Positions 42,310-50,560 of a DNA stretch of 50,560 bases are shown here, one piece after another. A program made the translations under genes and the position numbers. The stretch is from Burkholderiales bacterium (GTDB lineage: Bacteria > Pseudomonadota > Gammaproteobacteria > Burkholderiales > SG8-39). The notes beneath the pieces are model-generated. The model saw only the letters and a list, made by a program, of their open reading frames with translations, did no database searches and was not told the DNA's origin. Each line of letters opens with the position of its first letter. Position 1 is the stretch's first letter. Where the stretch lies: contig JACZJT010000013.1 of assembly GCA_014860445.1 (NCBI GenBank), positions 1 to 50,560 on the forward strand. The letters are read 5' to 3'.

Positions 42310-43385
42310 GTGCGTTTCGCGCCGCCCACGCGCGCGGCGAAACCTGGCAAGAGTGCGTTGCGCAATGTACCGCGCGGCTCGGGCGCATCGGCGGCGGACT
42401 GGGGTTCGTGTATTTCACCGAAGCGCTGGTTCCCCATGCCGCCGCGATCGTCGAATCCTTGCGCGAGAAGACCGGCGTCTCCGACTGGATCGGCACGGTC
42501 GGCGTGGGGATCATCGCCAGCGGCACGGAATACCTCGACGAACCGGCGCTCGCCGTGATGGTGGCCGAACTGTCCGCGGATCAATACCAGGTATTCTCCG
42601 GGCGCGCGCGGCTGGTCGGCGGCGGGCCGGCGCATTTTGGCGTGATCCACGCCGACCCGAGGACCCCGGACGTCGCCGAGTTGATCGCGGACATGTCCTC
42701 GAAGGTGGAAAGCGGCTTCCTCGTCGGCGGCCTGTCCAGTTCGCGCGCGGGCACGGTGCAGGTCGCCAACGAGGTGATTTCGGGCGGCCTGTCCGGCGCC
42801 GTGCTCGGCGCCTCGGTCGGCGTCAGCACGCGCCTCACGCAGGGATGCACCCCGCTGCCCGGGAGATTCCGCGTGACCGGGTGCCAAGACAACATTATTC
42901 GCACGCTCGATGGCCGTCCGGCGCTCGATGTCATGAAGGAAGCGATCGGCGAGATGCTCGCCCGCGATCTGCGCCGGGCCGCGCATTTCATCCACGTCGG
43001 CCTGCCCGTCGCCGGATCCGACCGGGGCGATTACCTGGTGCGCAACCTGATGGGAATCGACGCCGGCACGGGACTGATCGCGATCGGCGACCTCATCGAG
43101 CCGGGAGCCGAGCTCCTGTTCTGCAAGCGCGACGCCGAAAGTGCGCGGCGGGACCTGCGCCGCATCCTCAGCGAACTGCGCGAGGAGTTGCCGGACCGGG
43201 CGCGCGGCGCGCTGTACTTCTCCTGTGTCGGTCGCGGCGAGAACATGTTCGGCAGCCGCGGCGCCGAGCTCGCACTGGTGAAAGAGGCCCTGGGCGAATT
43301 GCCGCTGGCCGGGTTCTTCTGCAACGGCGAAATTTCCCACGATCGGCTTTATGGCTACACCGGCGTGCTGACGCTGTTTCATTGA
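42306..43385 (+). CDS. FIST N/C domain sensor protein
   Basis: Protein of 359 residues with an N-terminal FIST domain (GFVYFTEALVPHAAAIVESL, GTVGVGIIASGTEY, GGLSSSRAGTVQVANEVISG) and a C-terminal FIST_C domain ending in FFCNGEISHDRLYGYTGVLT. FIST domains are ligand-binding sensory modules, usually near signalling proteins. No transducer is fused, so a partner protein is needed. The ATG overlaps the stop of the YdhR-like gene by four bases. No terminator is evident after it. Confidence 0.9.
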   Translation: MSAFRAAHARGETWQECVAQCTARLGRIGGGLGFVYFTEALVPHAAAIVESLREKTGVSDWIGTVGVGIIASGTEYLDEPALAVMVAELSADQYQVFSGRARLVGGGPAHFGVIHADPRTPDVAELIADMSSKVESGFLVGGLSSSRAGTVQVANEVISGGLSGAVLGASVGVSTRLTQGCTPLPGRFRVTGCQDNIIRTLDGRPALDVMKEAIGEMLARDLRRAAHFIHVGLPVAGSDRGDYLVRNLMGIDAGTGLIAIGDLIEPGAELLFCKRDAESARRDLRRILSELREELPDRARGALYFSCVGRGENMFGSRGAELALVKEALGELPLAGFFCNGEISHDRLYGYTGVLTLFH

Positions 43386-43922
43386 GCGGCGGTTGACGGC
43401 GAAACACCCGCTGAAAGATTTAACCAATCTGTAGCGTCCGCCGGTTGAATCCGCAGGCCACAGCCGCCGCTGGCGATCAGATGCAGATGAAGTTAAGGCT
43501 TCGGATTTGAGCGTCCGCTGTTGATAATGCTGGAATGGCGGTATCGACCCTGAGCGGTCTCACAGCTAAGAGAGGGCGAGCGGCTGAATCCGCAGGTCGA
43601 AGCCGCCGCTGACTTTGAGTAAAACCGGCGGGCCGCGCAGATTGGTAACCGGTCATTGGCCACGAATTTAGAGCGAGTGGCTGCATTCCTTTACGATGAA
43701 TATGTCCCTTCGATCCTAACCGATTCGACACCGACATCGTCAACGCGCATATCAGGCGCATCACACTCTGCCCGTCCCGACGGCACTGGCCGGATGCTTA
43801 CCCATGAAATATAAGAGGAGGCTTCAGAAGAGGAAGCTTCGGCAATTCGGCCAAACGCGCCCAATGAGAGACCCTATGCCCCAACGCCAGCAGGAGCTTC
43901 GCGTTGAATGAAAAGCGCTTCC
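43386..43922. other. gene-free stretch with degenerate direct repeats
   Basis: No gene is supported in these 537 bases. Two direct copies of a 31-32 base element with core TGAATCCGCAGG and AGCCGCCGCTG lie at 43443-43473 and 43582-43613. A TATCGACCC...AGCGGTC element lies at about 43531-43555 and recurs at 48355-48379. They are probably old repeat remnants between a native gene and the low-GC island. Confidence 0.5.
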
Positions 43923-45968
43923 TTAGAAATACAATATTTCGCGAATATCTTGGAACAGCCTCGTTATCCGGGGTGGGCGACTCCAGTGCTGCAGTGACAG
44001 GTCGCCACTGCGAAACTGCAAGAATAGATCGTTCCCGTATGCATGACGATAGGCTGCATCCAAATTGTCCGGCATGCCCCCTTCTCTTAGCGCTTTTTCA
44101 ATCAACGGCCTGAATTTCCTCTTCTCAGGATCAGGTAAGGTATCAATGTGGCGAATTGTTCTTTCCATCACCGCACGGTCCGTTGCAGGGTGCCGAGGCG
44201 TAATCAAGACAAGCACAGAAGAGGTGAAGTTCTGGTTGATGGTTTTATTAAACAGGTATTGCAGGAGTGGAATGTCCCTTAGTAAAGGCACCCCGTTCGA
44301 TGATCGCTCAATTTCTTGCTCTGAAATACCAGAAAGTATCAGCGTCTGCCCCATTTTCAGGACAACGTTGGCGGAAGCACGGCTACGCGACACCTGCAGG
44401 GAATAGTCAAATTTCACGCTCGGAGAGACAGATTCGATAAAAGATCGCTGAATTCCAATCGCAAGCGCCACTGTGTCATCGTCTATAAAGGTAGGAGTTA
44501 CGGCAAGGCCTACGCCGATGGGCTTGTCCTGGAATGAAGCACTGCCACCGTAACCGTAATAGCCGCCTGTGCTTCCACCAGCTAATCCAAGAGTCAGGTT
44601 CCGTCCGGAAAAGAATGTCGAAGGTGTTCTGTCAAGGGCAACCAATGAGGGTTTTGCCAAAACTTCCGAGCGACTGTCGGTAGCGTTTGCAATATTCAAC
44701 GAATACGCGAGCAAGGTACTTGCCTCCATCCCTGTTGTTCCCCAGCTTGTCGTTTTCGTTATCGATAAACCGTTTGTTGAATCGTTAGTTCTCGTTGTAT
44801 TGATACCAAATGAGAAGGAAAGCGTACTTAGCAAGTTTGTGCCAAAACTGGAGGATGACGAATCCTCAGTCCTAATGAACGCCACATCAAGTACGACCAT
44901 GCGCGGATTGGTGTCGCCGTAGCATGGGGTCGGCAAGGCGGGCATAGGACTTATGCTGCCGTCGTCCTGGGTTCCGCCGCCCATGTCATTCGAATTATTA
45001 CCGGCGAATTGCGACTGACCATCGTCAGTCGAGCATTCATACCATGCCTTTCTTTTACTTCCCGCTACCGACGGGGTGTTGTCATCCTCGGGGTCGGGTG
45101 GCTGCGTATCAATACCCGATGCATCGCCGGGTTTCGCTGCATTTGAATCAGAATCCACATCGATGGCACCGTTGGCTTTTCCGCTGGCAGTCAATTTCGA
45201 TCCGTTCTTCGTATTCTTGACGCTACTGGCTTTATCCGCGTCCAGTTTTGCTCCAGACATATGCCAGTAATTCCACTGATCCAAGCGCTTATTCAGCCTT
45301 GCCTGCATTTTCGGATTGCTTTCGAGTGCTGCATATCGAACGAAAGCCTGCCTTGCTCTTTCATGTTCTCCGAGAGCCGCGTAGCCAAATGACAAGGCAC
45401 GCGACGCTTCTGGGCTATTAGGGAGTAGTTCGACAGCATGCTCGGCGGCTTGTACCGCGCGGGTTAAGTCTTGTTTATAGTACGCCGCGCTTGCAATGCC
45501 GAGAAGAGCCTCGCCGTTTCGTGGTTCTATCCTTAGCGCTCGGGAAAACGCTTCAAGTGATTTGTCGTAACGTTTGGCCGCAAATTGGAGGCGCCCCAAT
45601 TGAAGCGCCGCAAAATAGAACGCAGAATCATGGGTTAGCGCTAGCTCGTACCCCGCTACCGCAAGAGCTAATGCATCTTGCCTGCCTGCCAGGTAAAGCA
45701 GATGGTAGGCAACGCCGTTCAGAAAATGCAGTCGAGCATCGGTTGGAAAAAACTTCAATCCGGCATTGAATACGCGAGACGCATCATCGTATCTATGATC
45801 CTCCAGAAGCCTCAGGCCTTCCTTGGCGACCTCGTTGGAAACGCTGACATCCTGTTCCTGCTCGCGAATCGACTGGGCTTCCACATCCTTGCTTGGCAGG
45901 GAATTACAACCCACCATTGAGAGAACGGTGACGGTTACGACAATAAACTGCTTCATCGTGGTGTGCAT
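43923..45968 (-). CDS. TPR-secretin lipoprotein
   Basis: Protein of 681 residues, exported as a lipoprotein (VLSMVGC, Cys21). TPR-like repeats cover about 45-225 (FNAGLKFFPTDARLHFLNGV, SLEAFSRALRIEPRNGEALL, AEHAVELLPNSPEASRALSF). A polar low-complexity linker (240-335) leads to a C-terminal secretin domain (about 350-620): LAKPSLVALDRTPSTFFSG, TLILSGISEQEIERSSNGVP and LLRDIPLLQYLFNK, then VLVLITPRHP. It lacks the usual N0/N1 secretin domains. It may form an outer-membrane channel for a pilus- or secretion-like machine. AGGAG precedes the start. GC is lower than the genome. Confidence 0.85.
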   Translation of the reverse strand: MHTTMKQFIVVTVTVLSMVGCNSLPSKDVEAQSIREQEQDVSVSNEVAKEGLRLLEDHRYDDASRVFNAGLKFFPTDARLHFLNGVAYHLLYLAGRQDALALAVAGYELALTHDSAFYFAALQLGRLQFAAKRYDKSLEAFSRALRIEPRNGEALLGIASAAYYKQDLTRAVQAAEHAVELLPNSPEASRALSFGYAALGEHERARQAFVRYAALESNPKMQARLNKRLDQWNYWHMSGAKLDADKASSVKNTKNGSKLTASGKANGAIDVDSDSNAAKPGDASGIDTQPPDPEDDNTPSVAGSKRKAWYECSTDDGQSQFAGNNSNDMGGGTQDDGSISPMPALPTPCYGDTNPRMVVLDVAFIRTEDSSSSSFGTNLLSTLSFSFGINTTRTNDSTNGLSITKTTSWGTTGMEASTLLAYSLNIANATDSRSEVLAKPSLVALDRTPSTFFSGRNLTLGLAGGSTGGYYGYGGSASFQDKPIGVGLAVTPTFIDDDTVALAIGIQRSFIESVSPSVKFDYSLQVSRSRASANVVLKMGQTLILSGISEQEIERSSNGVPLLRDIPLLQYLFNKTINQNFTSSVLVLITPRHPATDRAVMERTIRHIDTLPDPEKRKFRPLIEKALREGGMPDNLDAAYRHAYGNDLFLQFRSGDLSLQHWSRPPRITRLFQDIREILYF

Positions 45969-46005
45969 CCGATCTCCTAATCAGAAGTGAGGAACGCTTG
46001 CCGCT

Positions 46006-47130
46006 TTAACAGGTTTTCTGTTTCTTACAAAGTAGATCTTTATTTGGTTTGGGTTTGTACGGCTTAATATTGTTACGTTGGAATGAGGGTGTAAGCCCTT
46101 CCATTTTAGGTTCCGGCCAATAAGGTGTATCGAGGTTTGCTGGGGTGTTCTTGCTGCGCTTGTTTTGAAATGGCGGATTGTTGCGAAGGCATCCAAAAAA
46201 TGGCAAAGGTGCGCAGACCGAATCGCTCGGCTGATAATCCCAACGGCCATGAATCACATCGCCAGCTATTCCTTGGATCTTCCATCTGACAGACAATTGC
46301 ACGCCGTCAATGAAACCAGGCCCCCCTTTATATTGATCCCTCGACTTCGCCCATCGTTCATAGCTCTCTCTAGTAAGCCAATCCGTGCACCAGAAGAAAT
46401 CGCTTGGGTCTTGGTATGGTCGGGTAGTGACGTGTGGACTATTATTTCTTATATATTTTCTCCGTTCCTCGGAGTCAATAACGACTCCATCGCTATTTTC
46501 GGGATCCAGGAGCTGAAACTCGATCTTCGCCTTGAGCTCAGGTGCGGGATACCAGCGTTCGTCTAACCCAGCTCCTGGTCTGGGAAGTTGCGCAGCCACA
46601 TTAAGCGAGCGCGGCGTCCACATCGTGTCTTTTGCCAAATGTCTTTCATTATAACGGGCTGCGACTTGCTCTCTGCTGAGCCAGCGATAAATGCCAATTT
46701 CAACGCCGTAACCACCCGGGAAGCTTAAATTTCCCATAAAATTTGGACATAGGCCCTTCCAGATGTGAATGATGATGGGATATTTTTTCCCCGTGTACTT
46801 GGTCCCAGGGCCCGATAACTCAGCCAAGATGATTTGTTCGGCATATTGAGGAAATGCAACCCCTCTGAAACACGGAAGAGCTGTACATTCGCGAGCCCAT
46901 TTCATGTTGATCGAAACGTGTTCCAGGCAGCGATCATCCACCCATCTATCGACTAGCGGTCCTTTAAATCCGCTGAGGAGTCCGGGTACACGCGGCAGCA
47001 TTGCTTGGGCGTCGCGAGTCGGCAGCGATGCCATGATGGCTGCCGCGCCAAGGCCTTTTAGGAAAGAACGCCTTGAAACGCCATTCACCAACGTAGGCGC
47101 TATCGAATTCGGGTATATGGTGGTTGGCAT
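46006..47130 (-). CDS. Tat-exported protein, unknown
   Basis: I do not recognise this protein of 374 residues. The twin-arginine signal is SRRSFLKGLGAAAIMASLP at residues about 19-37, ending near DAQA, so it should cross the membrane folded. The mature part has many aromatic and charged residues and several Cys (DRCLEHVS, RECTALPCF, FFWCTDW, GCLRN, the C-terminal KKQKTC). No cofactor motif is evident. The ATG at 47130 has GGAGATAAC before it. It lies between the Sec-secreted gene and the secretin on one strand. Confidence 0.78.
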   Translation of the reverse strand: MPTTIYPNSIAPTLVNGVSRRSFLKGLGAAAIMASLPTRDAQAMLPRVPGLLSGFKGPLVDRWVDDRCLEHVSINMKWARECTALPCFRGVAFPQYAEQIILAELSGPGTKYTGKKYPIIIHIWKGLCPNFMGNLSFPGGYGVEIGIYRWLSREQVAARYNERHLAKDTMWTPRSLNVAAQLPRPGAGLDERWYPAPELKAKIEFQLLDPENSDGVVIDSEERRKYIRNNSPHVTTRPYQDPSDFFWCTDWLTRESYERWAKSRDQYKGGPGFIDGVQLSVRWKIQGIAGDVIHGRWDYQPSDSVCAPLPFFGCLRNNPPFQNKRSKNTPANLDTPYWPEPKMEGLTPSFQRNNIKPYKPKPNKDLLCKKQKTC

Positions 47131-47282
47131 GTTATCTCCTCGAATTTGCCGTGCACTTGGATTGCCGGCAAACTGTTGTTATTGGAATATGGATCCTGTC
47201 GCTGCGTGGTAGTTCGTGATTGATCAACCTCAATGCAGGCGAGAGCGCAGATTAGCAATAACCCGATATGTTCTATAAACAA
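47100..47282 (-). CDS. possible small lipoprotein or leader peptide
   Basis: A reading of 60 residues fills the gap between the 188-residue gene and the Tat protein gene, overlapping the latter by 31 bases in another frame. It starts MFIEHIGLLLICALACIEVD, a short hydrophobic signal with a lipobox-like LACI. There is no clear Shine-Dalgarno. It may be spurious. Confidence 0.25.
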   Translation of the reverse strand: MFIEHIGLLLICALACIEVDQSRTTTQRQDPYSNNNSLPAIQVHGKFEEITCQPPYTRIR

Positions 47283-47290
47283 CGGCAGAA

Positions 47291-47857
47291 TTACCTGCGG
47301 CCGACATAACGGTGCCAGTAGCGATCATCTGTTTGCCTTATGGCGCCGGGTCCGATTGCGAAACTACTCCCCTTAGTTGTTATTGAGTGATTTTCGTCTG
47401 TAGATACATCAAGGTAATATATAGCCCCAGGACGTTGTCCCATAATGTTATAAGAGTATATGAGGGGCCAGTTATTTTTTGATTTCCTCCGGAATTCCCT
47501 TATTTGATAGTTGCATGTGGATATTCTGTAATACACTTTTCTTGCGGGAAATGAAATTGACAGATAATTTGAAGGATTATTGTCCGCGCAGTCCTCGGGA
47601 ACTGCCACATTGCTTATTTCCTTCCGACAAAGCTTGTACAACGCTTGATCACGTAGGCTCACATCGAAGACCGAATGATGCGATTTGACGCTGATCGGAT
47701 ACTTGGGAAGTCCGGTCCAGTACGATGGTGTTCTTGCGTCTATCTTTACCGTCGACGAGCTATTGTTGTGCAGATATCGTAGGTACAGGTCTGCCTGCGC
47801 GCTAGGCGCAGACGAAACAATTAAGACGAAAAATGCAGAGACTACTGTCGCTCTCAT
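47291..47857 (-). CDS. Sec-secreted protein, unknown
   Basis: I do not recognise this protein of 188 residues. A signal peptide (FFVLIVSSAPSAQA, cleavage near residue 22) is followed by a beta-rich region with YLRYLHNNSSSTVKIDARTP, two Cys pairs (LCRKE, EDCADN, STCNYQ) and many Tyr. It is the first gene of the minus-strand island, about 130 bases from the promoter-like sequence at 47990. AGGGGAG lies four bases before the start. Codon use and GC are unlike the signalling genes. Confidence 0.75.
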   Translation of the reverse strand: MRATVVSAFFVLIVSSAPSAQADLYLRYLHNNSSSTVKIDARTPSYWTGLPKYPISVKSHHSVFDVSLRDQALYKLCRKEISNVAVPEDCADNNPSNYLSISFPARKVYYRISTCNYQIREFRRKSKNNWPLIYSYNIMGQRPGAIYYLDVSTDENHSITTKGSSFAIGPGAIRQTDDRYWHRYVGRR

Positions 47858-47989
47858 TTCACTCCCCTTATCAGCGATACTGATCTGCCCAAGCGGGCGC
47901 TGCCGTCACAGCGTTTGAAAACTCCTCGGTCTTGATCGGCCTCGCTGACCGATCCATTTTGATTTTTTGCTTTTTGTTAACGCACAATA

Positions 47990-48018
47990 ACAATACCCTT
48001 TCATACAAAGTGATTCAA
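47990..48018 (-). promoter_or_regulatory. candidate sigma-70 promoter of the three-gene island
   Basis: On the minus strand, TTGAAT (48018-48013) and TATTGT (47995-47990) are 17 bases apart. The 5' leader to the 188-residue gene would be about 125 bases. An inverted repeat GTGATTCA (48010-48017) and TGAATCAC (48028-48035) overlaps the -35 and may be an operator. Confidence 0.5.
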
Positions 48019-48035
48019 TAAAAAAGATGAATCAC

Positions 48036-48393
48036 ACAGGCAATGCCAATAGGAATTGTTTGCGCTGATCGCACATCGTTTTTTGCTCATTCATTTGTTC
48101 TTCCGCGGAGCCAGCTCGGGATTTTTAGCGACCGCGTTTGGCAATCACGACCGTCCGCAGTGAATCGATAGGACTCGGTCGAAGCGATGAGAAGTGAGCG
48201 TTCGAAGCCGCTGAGCTCCCCCCGATGCCCGGTCTCTGATGTATAACGGCCCACGCACTCTACTGATCGGCGTCGCCTTCTGGCCGACAGCACGCGGTGA
48301 CACCCTCAGTTCGCTGAAATTGCGGTGAAAGTCCGCTACCCGAAATCGTCAATCGGCACTATCGACCCATAGCGGTCAAACGCGCCACCGAAC
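48036..48393. other. gene-free stretch between the island and the hydrolase
   Basis: No gene is supported. It contains the TATCGACCC...AGCGGTC element at about 48355-48379, also found at 43531-43555, one on each side of the low-GC island. Confidence 0.4.
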
Positions 48394-49182
48394 TCATTGA
48401 AGGAAGTCGTGGATCGCTGCGTTGTACAAGCTTGCAAACTCGACGACCCCGGCATGAGCGCCGTCGAGAACCTTGAGCGTCGCATTCGGAATCAGTTTCG
48501 CGATTTTCTCGGAGAGATAAGGTGGCGTCCTGGGGTCGTGCTTGCCAACCAGTACGAGCGTTGGCGCTTGGATGTCTTTCGCCGCGTCGCCCGCATCGTG
48601 CGCTAACAAGGCCTCGGCTTGGCGCAGAAAGCCATGCTGCGTCTGCGCGTATGGATTGGTCGCCATAAGGTGGACGATCTTCTCATACCGCGGCTCGTCG
48701 TCATAAAGCGCTGCTGTATAGAGCCCCTGGGAAACGCAGCGAACCACATGCTCGAACGGCATGTTCGAACGTCGGATATTCATCCAGTTCCGTTGGCCGA
48801 CGCGGAGAAGACCATCCGATCGCACAAAGGTCGAGATCAGGACAAGCTTGCGCACGCGCTCGGGACGAGCGACAGCGAATGCTTGCGCGATTACGCCGCC
48901 CATGCTCCACCCGACAAGGTGCGCTGAATCGATTCTTAGTTGGTCCATCAGCGCGGCCAAATCCTCGGCCATCCCGGCCATGCTGTAAGGCGTGTCGGGC
49001 GCGCTCGTCCGGCCGGCGCCACGGTTATCGTAGCAAATGACCCTGTAGTGCTTCGACAGCTCCGACACCTGGAATCGCCACATCTGCAGATCTGCGCTTA
49101 AGCCGCAAATAAAGACTACCGGCGCACCCTACCCCGATTCCTCATAGTAAGTGACGATATTGCCGGTTTCAACAGTAGGCAT
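48394..49182 (-). pseudogene. alpha/beta hydrolase interrupted by an in-frame TAG
   Basis: From the ATG at 49182 (GGAGG eight bases upstream) the reading gives MPTVETGNIVTYYEESG, then TAG at 49131-49129, then GAPVVFICGLSADLQMWRF and the rest of a hydrolase. The core has GWSMGG (nucleophile elbow), LVGKHDPRTPP (acid) and LDGAHAG (His). Without the TAG the protein would be 262 residues, normal for this family. A downstream ATG at 49083 could give a 229-residue product lacking the first strand. It is either a recent nonsense mutation or a base error. Confidence 0.8.
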
Positions 49183-49213
49183 AGCGCACCTCCATCAAAC
49201 TTTGCGCAGCTGA

Positions 49214-50158
49214 CTACACTTGGAATTGGATCTCGCCGCGCGCCCGCCGCTCCATAGGCAGCAAGCTGTGATAGATGAACGAATTGATCGGCGTCTCGAC
49301 ACCGGCTTCTTTGCCTAGCCTGACCACTGCGCCGTTTTGCTGTTCCAGCTCGGATGGCCGCCCGGCCATGATGTCACGCTGCATAGAGGCGGTCCCCGCT
49401 TCCGGGAGTTTGTCGTATCTGGCGATCATGGCGTTGACGCTATCCAGCGCGAGACGCACGCCTCGTGCTTGCGCGACTTCATACGTCTCCGTCAAAGCCT
49501 GCCCGAGCATTTCGCGCGACTCTGGTTGACTCCGAAACGTGCCCAATGGTGACCGCGTAATCGCGCCGACTCCACTCCAGGCAGCAACGAACATAAACTT
49601 GTCCCACATCGCAACATTGATATCGGACGGAACGTTTGCTTTTGCGCCCTCGGCCTTGTCGATGGCCCCTTGCAGTTTCTTGACCCGATCGCTCACCCGA
49701 TTGTCCAACTCCCCGAACGCAATGAAAGGTTCGGCCCCTGCGTGTCGAATATGCCCCGGTTCCACTAAAAACGATATCAGCCCGCATAAGCCCCCCAGGA
49801 CGTGGCCCTCACCCACGACCGCCGCCAATTTCGAAGGCGCTTCAATTCCGTTTTGAAGCGGCACAATAAAGGTGTTCTTGCCAACCAGTGGGCGCATTGC
49901 CTCGGCTGCCTCGGGGACTTGCCATGCCTTGACACCGACCAGGATGGCGTCAACCTCGCCGACTTCATCTGGCTTATCGGTGGCATTCACGGTATCGAGA
50001 GAGAAATTCCCCGCCAAGCTGTCCACGCGTAAGCCGTGCCCTTGCATCGCTTTAAGGTGCTCTCCGCGCGCGATGAATATTACCTCTTCCCCCGCTTGCG
50101 CAAGCCGTGCGCCGAAGTAGCCGCCGACGCCGCCAGAACCAAATATTGCGATTCGCAT
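49214..50158 (-). CDS. ketopantoate reductase family protein (PanE/ApbA)
   Basis: Protein of 314 residues. The N-terminal Rossmann fold has IAIFGSGGVGGYFGARLAQA, and the central LQNGIEAPSKLAAVVGEGHV and C-terminal MWDKFMFVAAWSGVGAITRS, with ELEQQNGAVVRLGKEAGVET, are the ApbA blocks. Family members reduce 2-dehydropantoate with NADPH for pantothenate synthesis, but many paralogues have other substrates. The ATG at 50158 follows GGAGGGG; an upstream ATG would add 26 low-complexity residues. It is 31 bases upstream of the interrupted hydrolase on the same strand. Confidence 0.9.
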   Translation of the reverse strand: MRIAIFGSGGVGGYFGARLAQAGEEVIFIARGEHLKAMQGHGLRVDSLAGNFSLDTVNATDKPDEVGEVDAILVGVKAWQVPEAAEAMRPLVGKNTFIVPLQNGIEAPSKLAAVVGEGHVLGGLCGLISFLVEPGHIRHAGAEPFIAFGELDNRVSDRVKKLQGAIDKAEGAKANVPSDINVAMWDKFMFVAAWSGVGAITRSPLGTFRSQPESREMLGQALTETYEVAQARGVRLALDSVNAMIARYDKLPEAGTASMQRDIMAGRPSELEQQNGAVVRLGKEAGVETPINSFIYHSLLPMERRARGEIQFQV

Positions 50159-50365
50159 ATCCCCTCCCGCGCCACCGCTGGCTCCTGTTGCATCCAACTC
50201 GAAGTGCGCCCCCTGGAAAACATTGTAGGCCCGCAAATCTGGGGGTGTCTAGCAAAGGTCTGCCGCGCCAACAGGTCGATCGCGGCGATATTGCCGGTTA
50301 CCCGCAACCTGGGGCATAAGCGCCGGATATATACTATTGAAAACGCTTGTTCCAGGGAGATGACT

Positions 50366-50560
50366 ATGATCCCTCTTCGTCTCGGTGGGTGCCAATGTGG
50401 GGCAATACGGTTCGAGGTCAAGGGCAATCCCATGCGCACGTATGCGTGTCACTGCACGATTTGCCAGAAACAGTCTGGAAGTGCGTTCGGCTTGTCTGCC
50501 GTGTTTCCGCCAGGTAGTTTCACTGTCACGAAGGGCAGCATGGAGCACTTCGTTCGTGCC
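50366..50560 (+). CDS. GFA-family protein, cut by the window end
   Basis: The first 65 codons of a glutathione-dependent formaldehyde-activating (GFA)-like protein. Zinc-binding Cys residues are in LGGCQCGAIRFEV and CHCTICQKQSGSAFG. The start at 50366 follows GGGAG. A TATACT at about 50329-50334 could be a -10 element, with no good -35. It diverges from the PanE-like gene and runs off the right edge. Such proteins are usually about 120-150 residues; function is uncertain despite the family name. Confidence 0.85.
   Translation, partial: MIPLRLGGCQCGAIRFEVKGNPMRTYACHCTICQKQSGSAFGLSAVFPPGSFTVTKGSMEHFVRA

Overview
The window looks like chromosome from a high-GC Gram-negative bacterium, most like a betaproteobacterium of the Burkholderiales/Rhodocyclales type. 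This rests on very strong G/C third-position bias, many PAS/GGDEF/EAL/HD-GYP signalling proteins, LemA-DUF2207, acyl-CoA catabolism genes, lipoproteins with a lipobox and a secretin-like outer-membrane protein. The taxonomic call is inference. I see no tRNA, rRNA, CRISPR array, complete transposase or integrase.

Region 1 (1-2.75 kb): acyl-CoA dehydrogenase, FMN-binding oxidase-like protein and a convergent class C-type serine hydrolase. Region 2 (2.8-13 kb) is a large signalling block: a NarL-type kinase/regulator pair, then a tightly overlapping operon (lone receiver, small membrane protein, three-PAS kinase, double receiver, and a 1337-residue REC-GAF-PAS3-GAF-GGDEF-EAL protein with a degenerate GGDEF and intact EAL motifs). 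The block is bracketed by an SDR fragment on the left and a serine-hydrolase fragment on the right. Each fragment is matched by an intact homologue just outside the block, the signature of an old duplication with reciprocal decay.

Region 3 (13-24.8 kb): cupin, SDR, LemA plus DUF2207, a second SDR, a UvrD/Rep-type helicase, NIPSNAP, a tandem pair of duplicated receiver proteins (REC-PAS and REC-PAS-PAS-HD-GYP), a small membrane protein and a hypoxanthine-type DNA glycosylase. Region 4 (24.8-33 kb) is acyl-CoA catabolism: alpha-methylacyl-CoA racemase and enoyl-CoA hydratase/isomerase on one strand; on the other, a pair of acyl-CoA dehydrogenases, an MDR reductase, MaoC hydratase, GST, SDR and rhodanese. 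Two related palindromic repeats lie here. The content suggests breakdown of a branched or cyclic acyl-CoA, such as an isoprenoid or steroid side chain.

Region 5 (33.1-37.2 kb, minus strand): AroQ-like protein, epoxide hydrolase, ABM monooxygenase, a cobalamin-binding protein with the Wx9EH signature of CarH-type photoreceptors, and a diguanylate cyclase whose start lies 8 bases beyond it. This is a candidate light/B12-to-c-di-GMP pathway.

Region 6 (37.2-43.4 kb) is accessory. Two genes with integron-cassette features encode a HEPN RNase-like protein and a DUF6998/nuclease-like protein. They are followed by a TetR regulator fused to a transposase-type helix-turn-helix, a lipoprotein phosphoesterase, an epoxide-hydrolase fragment, a YdhR-like protein and a FIST sensor. 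Region 7 (43.4-48.1 kb) has lower GC and a minus-strand set of three exported proteins (Sec-secreted, Tat-secreted and a TPR-secretin lipoprotein) behind one good promoter. Region 8 (48.4 kb to the end): an alpha/beta hydrolase interrupted by an in-frame TAG, a PanE-like reductase and the start of a GFA-family gene cut by the window edge.
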